A stretch of DNA of 64,000 nt from Voacanga thouarsii (Eukaryota; Streptophyta; Magnoliopsida; Gentianales; Apocynaceae): NCBI GenBank assembly GCA_026120185.1, contig JANUWF010001659.1, positions 5,270,001-5,334,000 on the forward strand, read 5' to 3'. Below the pieces are notes generated by a model that had not been told where the DNA came from, ran no database searches, and was given only the letters and a program-made list of their open reading frames with translations. Shown piece after piece: positions 1-12,390 of this stretch. Positions within the stretch are counted from its first letter, which is position 1; every line of letters starts with the position of its first letter. The position numbers and the translations under genes are program-made.

Positions 1-1030
1 AAGTAGGTGATCGGCCTACTGGCCAAGATACTACTCCTTCTCTATACCCAAATAACAACCGGGTGTCCATTATGGTAAAACACAGTCACTTGACTGAAAA
101 GAACACTGCTAGCTTGGACCGGCACGACCCACTGGACTGACGTCCTATCCGGGAAGGACTCACCCCTCAGAGGTGGCCACCTGCTGAGAGACTTACCCTA
201 ACGCCTCAAGGACTAGTCCTAGTACTCCACCCTTATTGAGTACTAAACGGCATTTCCCACTTGGGATAAAATGAACAAAACATGATTCCACATGAAACTG
301 GCAATTTAGGGGTCTCCAAAGTCGTTATCAAAATCAGTTTTAGAAAGTATTTTGAGTTTGAGTAAATCTGCTCAATAATACAATTGTTTGAAATAAGGAA
401 GAATCCCTCCCTCAATTGTCTTTGCATAAATGAGTGTCCATACACTCTACATTTAGCTTGCCATAAGAAAATATTTCACATCAATCAGGTTTTATGCAGG
501 AGCTTACCTAATTCTTGCTCACAACAATAAGGTCTCCAACAGCTGACCTAACCCCACATGGGCAAATACAAATCACAATCAATTCTAAGCCAAAATCCAC
601 TTCATCAATTTTAAATCAACACAACTTACTACTACCATGATCCTAGTGTCCCAAGATTTAAGGTTAAACACTAAGTAAATAGGTTTAAGAGTTGAGCCTA
701 GTGTGATATTTAAAATAATTAATGGTTTGGGAAATAAATTTTAATAAGTTAAAAGCTTAAATCTTGTTAAGGAAAACTTAAAGTTTATTTGATCAAGAGT
801 CCTAAGAAGTTTTAGGTAAAATAATGATTTATTAGTACTTTAGTTGTTAGAAAATAATTGATAGCTAAACTAAGTTGAAAATGAATTTAATGAGTCTTGT
901 TGGAAAAATAATAAATAAATTCTTATTGGGTTTTGATTAAAAGAGAATAATCAAATTTGTAGTAATAAATATTTCACTAATCATAATTATTTCCATAAAA
1001 GGCTTTAATTGATTTCATTATTTTAAATAA

Positions 1031-1053
1031 CATATATATATATATATATATAT
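1031..1053. repeat. (AT)n microsatellite
   Basis: Uninterrupted AT dinucleotide run inside the G-family LTR. Confidence 0.9.
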
Positions 1054-1767
1054 TATTTTCTAGCAAAGCTGTTATTTATTTGACTAAAATATCCTTATTG
1101 TTTATAATAGTCCAAATCTACCCTTCCTAGGGTTTTTCCAAAAATACAAAAGAAACATTATTTTGTTGAATATTTTATTCAAGAAGTAAAATTAGTTTAG
1201 GGACAACTAGATCATGATTCAATTTCCTATGGCTAACCACAATCAAGAACATATGCAATCCTTCCATTCATCAAATCGACCAAATCGTGCACATAAGCAT
1301 AGTTCTAAATTTATTAAGACATGATCTAACCTCTACTAGCATAAATATGATCATGGCTTCAATAATCTAACATGCATATAAATTATATTCACCAAAGGTG
1401 ACATAATCTCTAGCATGCTTTATCTCAAATACTTCATGCATCAAACCTCAAATCATCACACAATCAATCAAGATAATCCTCACATGCATAAATCTCATCC
1501 CCTTCACAATCATACAAATGTTCATACTTCAATCTCAACAATATATATATACTCGAATCCTATCACCATCCGCCTACAATCAACATCATCTTAGAGACAT
1601 AATTCTAGAGTTTAAAAGAAGGATTGAAGGCACTTACTTGATTGATGAATGCCTGGAAGGAGTTTAGAGTATATCTCAACTCCTAGATGTCTAACTTTGT
1701 CCAAGGGAGATGGCGAGAGCATGATTAGGGGAGAAGGAGTCATCCGGCCAAGAAAGAGGAATTTCGG

Positions 1768-1769
<2 letters not shown>

Positions 1770-1834
<65 letters not shown>
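1770..1834. repeat. (GA)n microsatellite in G LTR
   Basis: About 32 GA units, reading (CT)n in the LTR sense, followed in the LTR sense by CTCGGCC. The G LTR at 33856 has a shorter (CT)n at the same relative place. Open frames here encode only Arg-Glu or Ser-Leu repeats and are not genes. Confidence 0.95.
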
Positions 1835-1840
<6 letters not shown>

Positions 1841-3478
1841 AGGGAGGGAGAGATCATTAGTATGTTTATTCACATAGGTTTTCACTAGAGATCAAGTTTG
1901 GAGAAGATGAAGTTGATAGAGTAAATTTACCTTGAAGATGTTCTTGTCCTTCACAGAAATTTCTGGTTTTGATCCGAAGTAGCAAGATGATTTGAGGAGT
2001 TTGATGTTAAGGATGGTGTTGAAGGACTCACAACAGTAAGTAGGTCAAATCTGGAGATTTTAGTGAAGGTTTGAGGTGGTTTGGAGGGGTATTAGGTGAA
2101 AGAAAGTAGTAGGTGTTCTTGGTGTAGTGTGTGTGTTCTTGGAGATTGAAGGGAATTGAGAGATTGTAGTGTAGTTACCGAAAATTCTGAGGGAATTAGG
2201 CTGGCCGAATTTTTGTAGGGTTTAGGGAGTTGTTTCTCTGATTTGGAAGGGAAAAGGAAAGGTTAGTTGGTACAATCCTTGAAGAATATTTTTAGGTAGT
2301 GAATTTGGAAACTAAATATTTCTAGAATATCTTGATAATTGAAGAGCTTTGAAGGTCTCCTATGGCTGACTGGTTGAGCAGTTTTTCTGAGGAATTAAAA
2401 CTGGTTCAAGGTAGCTTAGGGTGGCCGAAACTAAGGTGCACAATGATGAAGAAGAAGTTTGGTCAATGGAGTGATATATTATGGAAGGTTGCTAAACAAA
2501 GATGGCAGGAATTTTGGAAACCAATCAAGCAAAATTGTAGGGATTTGGTGGAGGGATTTTCGGGTAGCCATTGCTGGATTTCATGCAGAAGCTTAAGGGG
2601 AACAATGGAGCTTTGTTACTGGAGGTTTAAGGAAGGTTTTTGCAGAATAAGATTGGTGTTTCGGCTGGGAGAGAAATAGGAAACAAGGCTGGAAAATTTC
2701 CTGCACAATTTTTTCGCTGAACAGTAATTTCTGGGCAGATTTTCAGCTGCCATTCCCAGCCACTTGCAGAGAGTTTGAAAGGGAACTTCAGGGGTATTAA
2801 AGGCTTGTTTCTAGCCTTCTTCATAGTGGAAAAACATGGCTAAGGTACTGAACAAAACCTGGAAGAAAACAGCTTGGTTTTGGACTCCCAAAGCTGTGAT
2901 TTGTGCAGGAATTTTTCCTGCTTTTCCTCCAGCTTTAAGCAGTCCGAAAATGGCTACAAATTTCAGATTACAAACTGATCATAAAGACCATTTTTCTGGT
3001 AGCATTTGAGAGGAAATTCTATCTAAGAAACTCGACATTTTAAAAGCACCACAAGCTGGAAAATTTTCAGCTCATTCCAATGAAGAAGATGAACTAGCTA
3101 GAGAGAATTTTTCAGCAACCTTACTAGAGGGATTTTCCTCTTGGAACTTCCCACAACTCTTCCACATTTTTAGACCATAAGAAGTCTTTTACTAAGACAT
3201 TTTGATCCTAAAAGACCTCAGCACTTTTTTGAAATTTCCGGAAAGAAGATGGCTAGAACATCTTGGTTAAACTAAGGAGTTAAGAATTAAGGAAAAATCA
3301 AAGATCAAGGGAAAATGAATTCCCTTTAAGAAATTCGAGTAGAGCAAGGAAGTGGAATGAGATTACCCTTACATGTCTCTCTCTTGGGACATCATCCCTA
3401 CCTTACCCTAAGCTCATAAGTCCGAAACTATTTCTTTCCAAGCAAAAAAAAAAAAATTTAATCAAGCTAAAGCTTCCA

Positions 3479-3546
3479 TGATGGAATTTGAACCCTAGAC
3501 CTCAAGAATTAATTCTAAGGCTTTAACCACTAAACCACAACAACTC
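3479..3546 (-). other. tRNA-like segment inside G LTR
   Basis: On the minus strand an A-box-like TGGTTTAGTGG is followed about 37 nt later by a B-box-like GGGTTCAAATTCC, as in tRNA genes. The same segment lies in LTR sense in the other G LTRs at 25774, 34100 and 63812. The stems are too degraded for a working tRNA. It is probably a tRNA or tRNA-derived relic captured by the LTR. Confidence 0.5.
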
Positions 3547-3791
3547 TTGTTGATGTTTTCACTAGAAAAATTATTTTCTAATCCATCCACAAGCTATTTC
3601 CCTATTTTCACCTCGGGCAAAAATTACCATTTTGCCCCTCTCACGCAATACTCATCGACAAGACTTCAAGACAATAAAACTCAAATCCAAAGCACATAAA
3701 AATCATATAAAAACATATTTAATCATGAAATAAAATATGATATGCATCCCAGCCCCCTTACTCTAAGGTTGGTTTTGATTGGGGTTTCACA

Positions 3792-5514
3792 AGTAAGACA
3801 TGGAATTCATGATTTAAAACCAAATTAAAAGAGTACAAAGTTAGCTAGTAGAACATAGTCAAAGTTAGTAGGTTAGGTTACAAGGGTATAAACAAATACA
3901 CAAAAAATAATAGATAGCACCTTTTGGCGGGAAGAACATTTGTACAGATTTACATATTCACCTATTTACACAGTTAAATCAACAAAATTCAAGCTTTCAT
4001 GCTATTGTTCCCCGGCAATGGCACAAAAAACTTGATGCGTATGGATTTGGGTATAAAAATCATATATAAAAAAAAAGCACATTCCCAGTCAAGTTTAAAT
4101 TAAAACGTTAAACCCAAACTACACATATGAGCAAGTGTACCCATTATTAACCGAGCATAGGGTTCAAACGAATGTCAATCCTCAAGGAACAAGTAGACAT
4201 TAATCCCTTTTTTTTCATTGTTTAACCGACTCAATAAAGTGAAAACGAAATAAAATCAAAAGAAAATAAAAATAAAAATAAAAATAAAAATATATACATA
4301 TTAAGGATGGATAATGTAACTTAAACAATTGTTTAGACAAACATGATATTAAAGTACCTAACCATTATCATAACTAATCATTCTCTTGGCACCATGAAGG
4401 AATAAGATAAATTAGCATCACTTGGTCTGTCTCAACTAATTCATCCACAAGATGCATTAAACACAATCCTTGATTCAATTTCCTTGGTCTGGCAAGTTTA
4501 AAACATGAAATTAATCAATAAATCCTTGGTCTGGCAAACATCAATTAACCTTTAATTACTCAATCCTCAGCAATTAACCTCTTTGGTCTAGCAAGTTAAT
4601 AGCCAATAAATATGAAATTAATCAATTACAACCACCATCAACCTCTTTGGTCTAACAAGTTAATGAAAAGAAACAACTAATTAATCTCGTAATACGCCCA
4701 AGTAATTAAATACCAAGAAGAACAATCAATTAAACAAATGATTAAATAACTCTAAAAATCATGAATATCTAAAACAATGTTGAATTACAATAAAACAATT
4801 AACATATCATAGTTCAAGAAAAAAAAAACAAAGTAAAAGAAAGCCCTCATAGATAAGCCTCCTTCTTCTTCCTTTGAAGTCCTTCTTGCACAACCCTCCT
4901 TGAATTGAAGAATTCCTCCTTTGATTGAGTGATTTTCTATGATGATAAATGAACTCCCCCCTTTTCCCTTGTGTTTTCCTTCTATTTATAGGCTTAGGAA
5001 GTGCCTAAACTCATAGGTACAATGTTCTTGGCCGAGTAGAAATTGAAAGATACTAAAACTCTACATATTAGCAAAAACTATGTAGAAAAAATCAAGCACC
5101 GTCTTAACTTCAAGGCACAGCCGGCGCTGCCTTAACTCTCGGAGCTGGCACTGATTGTGTTCTGATTTTCTACTTGTTTGGCGATTTTTTCTAAAATTTG
5201 CACAATGAAGACCATAATGCAGTCGGCGCCGGTTCCACTTTGTTTTGCTCTGTTTCACTAATTTTTCTGTCTTTTCGAAGTTCGTGTCAATAGTGCATTG
5301 TCGGTGCCGATTCCAATGCCCTAGCCGACGCCGCCTCTAATATGTTTTGCGACGTTTTTGTTTCATTTTTCCCTAAAAATCTACAATAATGAACAAAATA
5401 CCTTTCCAATGGTAAAATCCTAAATATGAAGGAATATGACTATTTATTGAACAAAATGTATCACAAAAGAACCTCAAATAACTAGGAAAAATCTGACTAA
5501 TTCAGCCCCTATCA
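3792..5514 (-). mobile_element. A1: leader, primer site and LTR of an Athila/Tat-type element
   Basis: On the minus strand the LTR runs from 5514 (TGATAGGGGCT) to 4033 (CGCATCA), 1482 bp, and is followed by a primer-binding region and a leader that matches those at 50160-50381 and 54300-54606. The leader is cut at 3791 by the G LTR. The outer (5') edge at 5514 abuts the internal region of an oppositely oriented relative, A2, so A1 probably inserted into A2. The LTR contains GC-rich GGCGCC-type phrases at about 5100-5350. No coding sequence of A1 is present in the window. Confidence 0.75.
4006..4031 (-). promoter_or_regulatory. Primer-binding site of A1
   Basis: Minus strand TGCCATTGCCGGGGAAC just inside the LTR end. 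This is a close variant of the TGGCGCCGTTGCCGGGG site of Athila/Tat-type Ty3/gypsy elements. Confidence 0.7.
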
Positions 5515-8500
5515 GGGAGTATTGCTTAATATTCTATCCCTCCTTTATCATTTTTGGTCCCTTTGGAGATGCTTTATTGTGTTAACTTTTGGCCAATAAG
5601 GACATTGTCCAGTTCAAGTGTGGGGAAGTGGTGTGGTGATATTCTTTGTCCAAGTTTTGTCAATATTTTGGTGTTTTCTTAGTGTTGAGTTACTTTGGAA
5701 AAATTTTGAATTTTGATTTTTAAAATTTGAAGAAATTTGGAGCTAAACTAAAATTGTTTGTTTATAATGGAATTATGATTTTCTTTTTAACTTTAGATAT
5801 GAATTTGTCATTCATTATGGTTTGATTTTTATTAAAAGGTAAACTTTGGTGTGAAGTTGGATTTTTGCTAAGACTTAAGAGTTTAAGTTAACATTAGTTA
5901 TATTGGGTTTTTGAGTTTTGTTTTATTCTTTAAGTTTGAATATGGGTGTTGATTAATTCTTATTATGGATTTAAAATTTTCTTGACTTTGAATTCTGAAT
6001 AAAGAATATGAGGGAAAAAAATTTTGAGTGAAAAAAGAAAAAATGTGAGTTGAAAAAAATGTTGCTTTAATTGGTTGAAAAAAAAAATAGAGACCTTTGC
6101 AAAAAAAGGGGGCCAATACGATGAGTGGAAGAGAAGAAACAAAAAAGTATCACACTCTCGTAAGGCTATCCCGAAGGTAAGAAGGTAAGGAAAGAAAGAA
6201 GAAGGAAAAAGAAAATTGCTAAAAAAAATGATAAATGATGACTACAAAGGGGCCAATATGGTACATGAAGAGAAATCCATACACTAAAGGCTATCAATTC
6301 CCTAAGACATTGAAAAAAAAAATAGAATGAAGTGTTTTCCTTGTTTAACTAACTTAAGTTGTGTAAATTTGAGCTTATAATGCTTAAATTGGTTAAATGG
6401 CTTAACTTGCATGATTTATATTATCTATGTTTTTTGCTTGAGGAGTTAGATGATCTTCTTGCACTAGATATAAGCTTGTTAAAGTTAACTTTGATGGCCT
6501 TGGGATTGTTTAATTTAATACATGACTTTACAAGGTTTTAGAAGGGTTGAATGAATGACTAGTATGTTAGGTATCTCATGCATATCATATATGGTGCAGC
6601 AAAAAAATAAGAACAAGATACCATCCCAAGATCTGCATACGTGTGGAAAACAAGACATAAAGAGAAGAAGATCACCTTTCTAATGAGTCCCTATCATTAA
6701 AATTTTCCTTTCTCATCTGAGACGCGATCTAGCAATCCTCTTGATCAAATACCACGAGAGTTGAATGTCCAGCCACTACAATCACAATCTGTGACTATCT
6801 CTAACAGAAATCCATACGGAGAATCACACTCAAGCACCAGGATTTTTCTATGCTAGCAGAAAACAACAATGGTGGCTAGGGTTTTATGAAGATCAACGAG
6901 AGAGAAAAAGAGAAGAGAAGGGAGTCGTGTATCCCTAGGGTTTTTGGAGTTGTTTTTCGTGTGTTCTTCATCAATAAGGAATTGTGTATATATCCCATAT
7001 ATTACACGAAAATCTCTTGCTGAAAATACTCCATCTAAGAATTCTAAAATAGTTAGAATTCCTTAATTGTAATTGGAAATATCAAGTTCTCACAATTATA
7101 AATTAGACCATAAATTTTAACTAATTATAATTTGGCCACAACAACTTCTCTTTCTTGCAATTAACCCTACTATGTTATCAAATAACATCTTGAGTATATA
7201 ATCCTCTATTGTGTGTGACCTATTAGGTTTCCCTGTCAATTGGTAGCAAACATAAATTAATCCAAATGTCTTTGAGATTAGCAATCCATAATTAATTAGA
7301 ATTAATCATATTAATTCTAATCAGGATTGGTATATTAATTCATCATTTAATAAACCTATATTCCCAAATCATGGGTAGTATCTAGCAACACATCATGACC
7401 ATCCAAGAGTCCAGGAAGTCAAGTGGCTTGACATGAACCCTTCAATAACAAACTACAGTGCAATTAGCTCCTTTAACGACACAATATCTCATTCAGTTTG
7501 GAGTACAGAATTAGTGCCAACTCCCTCCAGAATATTTATTAATTCTGGCCTAAATATAATAGTACTTGTACTGGAAACCCACTACTTTAGATGTATATCA
7601 ATTGGAACTGTTTCCAATACACAGATGTCTTGGCCAAGGACCCCTTGAGTAGTAATTCCTACAAGTGACCATGAGATATTCGCCCCTACTATTAGGAGTG
7701 GTGAATCCTTTATTGACCTTCTCAACTACTTTCATTTACCTCACAATGTACCTAATATCCATCCCATAGGTGGTCCTCGACCTGGCTCCAGAGATTGGAA
7801 TCAAAGTACAATGCTCAGCAAACAAAGTACCTTGGAGATCTCAAGTCTAAGGATACTTGCATGCTTGCTATATTGAGATTATATCACTAGCACTAAATAG
7901 TTATCCATGTGATTATCTCATAGCTAGGTCATCCAATGTACTTGTTCTCTTAACAAACATCCACGTGTTAACTTTGAGTATCTCAATACTCACGAATATG
8001 AGAAACGCCGCCTAATCAAATCAGGAAGTCTAACACATGCTAGTCTTAACTCAATAATGATGTCCTTTCAAAGTACTAAGACTATACAGTATAGTAGAAA
8101 TCTCATATCATGATCTCTATCATGATTTGCTTAACACAGTATTGTACTAGCGACTTTATCTAATAGTTATTTTACATAAAAGTAAACAAAAGATACTATA
8201 AGATAAATAACGCCTTTTATTAAAAAAAAAAAAATGTGTCATATACAACGTACAAGTGATTGGCTCTAAGGAATAACGCTAACAAAGTATGTGTTTAAGG
8301 TTGGAAAAAGGTTATGTCTTCATTATGGATGAATTTTCTAAGGGAAATTTTGCTAAATTATTTTGTCTTCTTTTAAATGCTTAGTGTTTTAAATCTTATT
8401 TGCTTGAGGACAATCAAATGTTCTAGTGTGGGGCTATATGGTAGGGGCTAAAATTACCATTATTTTCCTAGTTATTTGAGCTTTTTTTATGATACATTTG

Positions 8501-9936
8501 TTGTAAAAATAACTAGGCATATTTATTCCTATTTTACAGTTTGCTTGTAAAAAGGATTTTTGGCAAATTTGTATAGATTTGAGTTAAAATCAAGCAGAAA
8601 GTGAATAATTCCAGAATGTACCAGGCACCAGGCCTAGCCAAGGGACCAGGCGCCTAGTCCATTCTGGTCCAGCAGAGGAATTCGAGCTACATTTAGTACA
8701 AAAGCAGAACAGGCCTGGCTCCAAGTTTGGCAAGTGTAGCAGGTGCTAGGTCCATTCTATTTGCCGAGGAGAAAGGAACAAAAACATAGCAAAAATAGAG
8801 GCAGAACAAAGTGCACCTAGTGCCAAGTGGGTCGAAGGTACCTGGCGCCTAGTATGCTCTGGAAGTCAAATATTCTATGCATGAATTTAGAAATTCTCTA
8901 ATGATTTTGGTATTTTTTTGAATCCTACTCAGCTATGACTTCCTAAGCCACGAATTTAGCATCCAAGAGGCTTATAAAAGCATAAGAAAACACAAGAGAT
9001 GGGTGTGATTTAAGGGATCCAAGCAAGCTACTCAATCACCACTCAAAGAAGTATTGTTCAAATGAGGTTTTCAAGAGAAGAAGAAAGGCTTATCTATGAG
9101 TTTTGTCTTTTATCATTTGTTTACTTTTCTAGCACAATGTCATGATTAATATTTTGATTGCAAATGGATATTATTTTGGAGATTATGATTTTGAGTTAAT
9201 TAGAACTTTTGATCAGTTGATTGTTGCTCTTAAGATTTGATTACTTATTTTTCTTACGGAGTTGGTTGATTGATTTTTGTTATTAACTTCCTTGAAAAAG
9301 AGGTTGGTAATAACTTCAATTAATTAATTTCATATTTGTTATCTCTAACTTTCTTGAAAAATGGGATAATTGGTTAGAACATTGGTAATCAATGGTTAGT
9401 TGACGATTACTAGAATATGGATTCATTGACAAATTTCATGTTTTAAATCACCAAAAATACAGGGGTTTATATGAGGATTTATTTGAATACATCTTTTGCA
9501 TAAGTTAGTTGAGATAGAATATGCTCACTAATTTAACTAGAAGCTAGTGAGTCTATGGATTGCAAACAAAGTGGGCATATATTAAACCCTTCATGATGTC
9601 AAGACGACAATTAATTGTGATGAATACTATGTGGTTTATTATTGTGTTATCAAGATGATTGTTTAGTTATATGAAATTACATCCTTGAGTTATTCTATTT
9701 TTATCTTTATTTATCTTCATTTTTAGTGTCTTCTTATTTTATTGGCTAAACAATAAAGATTTGGATCAAGTAAGGTGGGAGCCTAAGTTCTCGTAGATTC
9801 GATACTTGCTATTTCTTATACTCTACGATAGGTATACTTGCCCGTATGTATGGTTTTAGTGGTTGGCATTTTATTTAAAGTTTGATTGATTGTGTAATTT
9901 GTTGGTAATATTTTTTACAATAAAAAACACGCATCA
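5515..9936 (+). mobile_element. A2: 3' internal part and 3' LTR of an Athila/Tat-type element
   Basis: The LTR is 8439-9936 (TGGTAGGGGCT to ACGCATCA, 1498 bp), preceded by a G-rich GTGTGGGGCTATA tract acting as polypurine tract. Upstream, 5515-6564 plus 8290-8438 is the non-coding 3' region, matching in reverse 37476-38640. It contains a second tract, TTCAAGTGTGGGG, near 5616. A copia solo LTR interrupts it at 6565-8284. The LTR end joins sequence (GACCTAGCCTAATTATC) that matches the inside of the geminivirus array near 12393, so A2 inserted into that array. No gag or pol is visible. Confidence 0.75.
6565..8284 (-). mobile_element. Solo LTR of Ty1/copia family C
   Basis: 1720 bp. On the minus strand it starts TGTTAGCGTTATTCC at 8284 and ends near 6565 with the family end that reads TGTTAGGTATCTC on the plus strand. 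It matches the LTRs of C3 over its whole length. Flanks TAGTA (6560-6564) and AAGTA (8285-8289) fit a 5-bp target duplication with one change. There is no primer site or polypurine tract beside it, so it is a solo LTR left by LTR-LTR recombination. The antisense frame at 7433-7648 recurs in other copies of this LTR and is not treated as a gene. Confidence 0.85.
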
Positions 9937-10293
9937 GACCTAGCCTAATTATCAGAAATAGCCATATCCTCTATCAATTGTGCACTAGATCACAAGAATA
10001 AACCTCATCAACGTGGCAAGCCTGTTTAAATATATAATGTTGTATTCTTTTTGTATCTCGCTTCACGACCAATGTAAAATAGAAAATGTTTTTTTTTTAA
10101 TTAGCATGTCCATTGTAAAGGGCCCATCAAACTTCACTTTGAGTTTTTTTTATCTTCAATGTTGACACCGCTCAACATATCATTTTAAATTGTTTACACT
10201 TTTAAATTTAATCACAATTTGCCACTAAAGTTGTTTCAATTTTTGATATATTTAACCAACAAAATGCACAAGAAGTTTGTCGGGATGCCATCT

Positions 10294-11075
10294 TCATTAT
10301 AAAACACCATACGACAATTAATTGAAAATGTTGCAATACTTGGGAAACTACTTTCCCAAGTTATAAAATATATAAGGGCATTACTAGAAATATTACCGTA
10401 ATTACCCCCTGTACGACCTATATCATCTTTGAAAGACATAAAAATAATTATGGCCAAAAAATGCTCTTAACTCAACAAATCAAATTACACGACTAAGCCC
10501 CATTTCTTGAACAACTTTTTTGAACCTAAGAAACACCTTAAATCGATCCGTTACATCGGACCTGAGATGAAGATTGGCCTTGAACCCATTATAACCGACA
10601 GGAGTCCCAAAAACATCTGCAAATGATGGCTTTGCATCTTGTTCGGGCCTACTGTCAAGTACCTGGAAAAGTGACAATACTCCTTAAATTAACAGAAAAG
10701 GCTTAACATCACTCTCCCCCATGTCGTCTTTATTTTTTATAATTGGAGAATTTACAATAGTAAATGATCCATTAAAATTTGTAGACCCCAAATAGATACT
10801 ATTTCTTCTTCTTTGCAAATGCAGAATCCCCAGTAAAGGCATTGTAAGAAAGTCTTCAATCACACAAGCATTATTAATGCCCGACCCAGGAACAATAGTT
10901 TCATCTACCATACTAGTACGCGCATCTGTAATGATCCTATAATTTTCACGGAATCTACATCTGTTAATATAAAACAAATTCCTATTTCCCCACCCATTAA
11001 TATAATTTCGACCACTCCTATTATTATTACTGCTATAAATTGGTCTAATCCTATAAACATCTTGACAATGACCCA
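10294..11075 (-). pseudogene. Geminivirus-like coat protein remnant, unit 1
   Basis: Broken open frames at 10977-10684, 10677-10480 and 10457-10294 on the minus strand follow one protein in order: an Arg/Asn-rich N-terminal part, then RRRNSIYLGSTNFNGSF, then VLDSRP with DVFGTPVGYNGF, then DRFKVFLRFKKVV, and a C-terminal part with SNALIYFITW and a terminal FYN. This order (basic nuclear-localisation region, beta-rich core, terminal Y-N) and the length of about 260 codons fit geminivirus coat proteins, which build the twinned capsid and bind ssDNA. Unlike units 2 and 3, the stop after FYN is lost. It lies downstream, in virion sense, of the origin at 11471. At least two frame breaks make it non-functional. 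Confidence 0.7.
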
Positions 11076-11396
11076 GTTGTAACTTTCACCAAAATTGCCA
11101 GCCTTTATTCACATCTAACAACTCATACATTCAGTTTAAAACCACACAAAAGTTCAAATGTCATATTAGATATACCTTTAGTTTGAATACAACAAACTCT
11201 TTGGCTAGTGTAACACAATGTCATTTACATATTGACTGTTAAATCATCACCCCGAATAAATAGCCTCCAATTATACATTCCTGATATAATTGACTGCACC
11301 ACACATGTACAGTTTATTAGGTCAAATAGCGTACCATGTTGGCACATGAGACCCACAACATTAACTTTACATCCCAAATTTAAATTTTCAATTTGA

Positions 11397-11407
11397 ATTT
11401 AAATAGT
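11397..11407 (-). promoter_or_regulatory. TATA-like element ahead of coat-protein remnant
   Basis: Minus strand CTATTTAAATT lies between the origin and the coat-protein remnant. Unit 3 has the same CTATTTAAATTC near 14953. The placement suits a virion-sense promoter, but AT-rich DNA makes chance matches common. Confidence 0.35.
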
Positions 11408-11470
11408 TCCTAACAGTAAAGTCACTCCAATTGGTGTGAGCCCCACAATTTCGTCACTCCAAATCCGGTG

Positions 11471-11497
11471 GCCATCCGGTAATATTAAATGGATGGC
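11471..11497 (-). promoter_or_regulatory. Geminivirus-type origin stem-loop, unit 1
   Basis: Arms GCCATCC and GGATGGC make a perfect 7-bp stem. The loop, read on the minus strand, holds TAATATTAC (11487-11479) exactly. In geminiviruses Rep nicks this nonanucleotide to start rolling-circle replication. It lies on the same strand as the coat-protein sequence, as in the virus. A direct repeat GTCACTCCAA (11421 and 11453) sits nearby, on the coat-protein side. Confidence 0.85.
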
Positions 11498-12390
11498 TGG
11501 ATACATGGAGTGTTGAGATGTGCCCAAAGGACTTCTATAAATTCCATTGTAGTTGCTCCAATTCAAGGCACAAATTAAATTGCAATGAGTTATGTAGCAT
11601 CTAAAGTGAGTTTATTATTACTTAAATGCCACTAAGTCTTCACGTTTTAAAGAAATGAATCTGTCTACCCACCATAGTAATGGAGTCCTCCAATATTAAA
11701 TCACTTGAGCAATACTTCAGCTCGAGAGATCAAGCTCGCATTCCCAGCCTGGCCTGAAACATCACTACAGTGTCTCAGAGGACATTGCCTTGTATCAACC
11801 ATTGTGAAATTCAATATAAACTAACGACCCTTTTAATGCACAGGGAATTGTAACAATGTTTCTTTTTTATACTTGATTGATCAGTCCTGACCAATTGCAG
11901 GCAGAATAAAAATTCCCTATTAACTGCCCCATTGATTTACACTATTACGGGCAGTCATCCATCTCAATGAATGATCCTTGTCTGTGGAAAATCTCGTACG
12001 AGGTGACACAATAAGACATTCGCTCAAAGACTAAATTCTACAAATTAAAGGCTTTTTGGAAACTCTCAAGTGCAAAGAAGCCAACAGAGATGAAGTATCG
12101 AAAACCGACGACAACTGTACATTCAATGTGTTCACTTAAAATGACATCGATATTTTAGCATGTCCGTCAAAAACTAACTCCTAAAATACTGTGTCGGTCA
12201 ATATCATCTTAATATGCCAAAGGAAGTCAATAATTCTATATTCCACAAGTCCTTTCTCAACAAGCCAAATAATCAATTTCAGTAGGTCCAGCATTAAACA
12301 TAGGCCCAACCATGTGTAAAGATGATATTGGGTCATCTGTTTCCGAAGCTAGTTCAAATAGTATATCCAATACTATTCAATTGGACCCAA
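11498..12390 (+). pseudogene. Decayed region where Rep is expected, unit 1
   Basis: A plus-strand TATA box (TATAAA, 11536-11541) is followed by an ATG in the context ATGCCACTAAGTCT and about 0.75 kb that aligns along its length with 15055-15920. This is the position and direction of the complementary-sense Rep gene. A short frame SSRFKEMNLSTHH near the start resembles a worn Rep N-terminus, but the rolling-circle HUH motif, the Walker A motif and any long frame are absent. The call rests mostly on position. It could instead be other viral or flanking DNA carried with each unit. Confidence 0.35.

Larger units (their letters stand above)
1..3791 (-). mobile_element. Very long LTR of Ty3/gypsy family G, 3' end cut by window edge
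   Basis: Read on the minus strand this starts TGTGAAACCCC at 3791 and matches the starts of the LTRs at 33856 and 63576. It then runs through a tRNA-like segment and a (CT)n tract followed by CTCGGCC, as in the 33856 copy. Its far end (positions 1-450) matches the 3' part of the LTR at 25530-28831, around the shared phrase GAGAGACTTACCC. By that alignment about 0.6 kb of the LTR 3' end lies outside the window, giving a full length above 4 kb. It has inserted into the leader of A1. Short open frames inside, such as 2362-2679, have no recognisable domain. Whether it is a solo LTR or the LTR of a complete element cannot be told here. Confidence 0.8.

Noticed and set aside
1612..1888. Open frames of 64-81 codons in three registers
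   Set aside because: Translations of the (GA)n microsatellite; no coding value. The same applies to 40798-40986, 49295-49501 and 62226-62463.
2362..2679. 105-codon plus-strand frame
   Set aside because: Lies antisense within the G LTR, has no recognisable domain and is not open in the other G LTR copies.
11421..11462. GTCACTCCAA direct repeat as Rep-binding iterons
   Set aside because: In geminiviruses iterons usually lie on the Rep side of the hairpin; these are on the coat-protein side and one is altered in unit 3. Mentioned only as nearby repeat.
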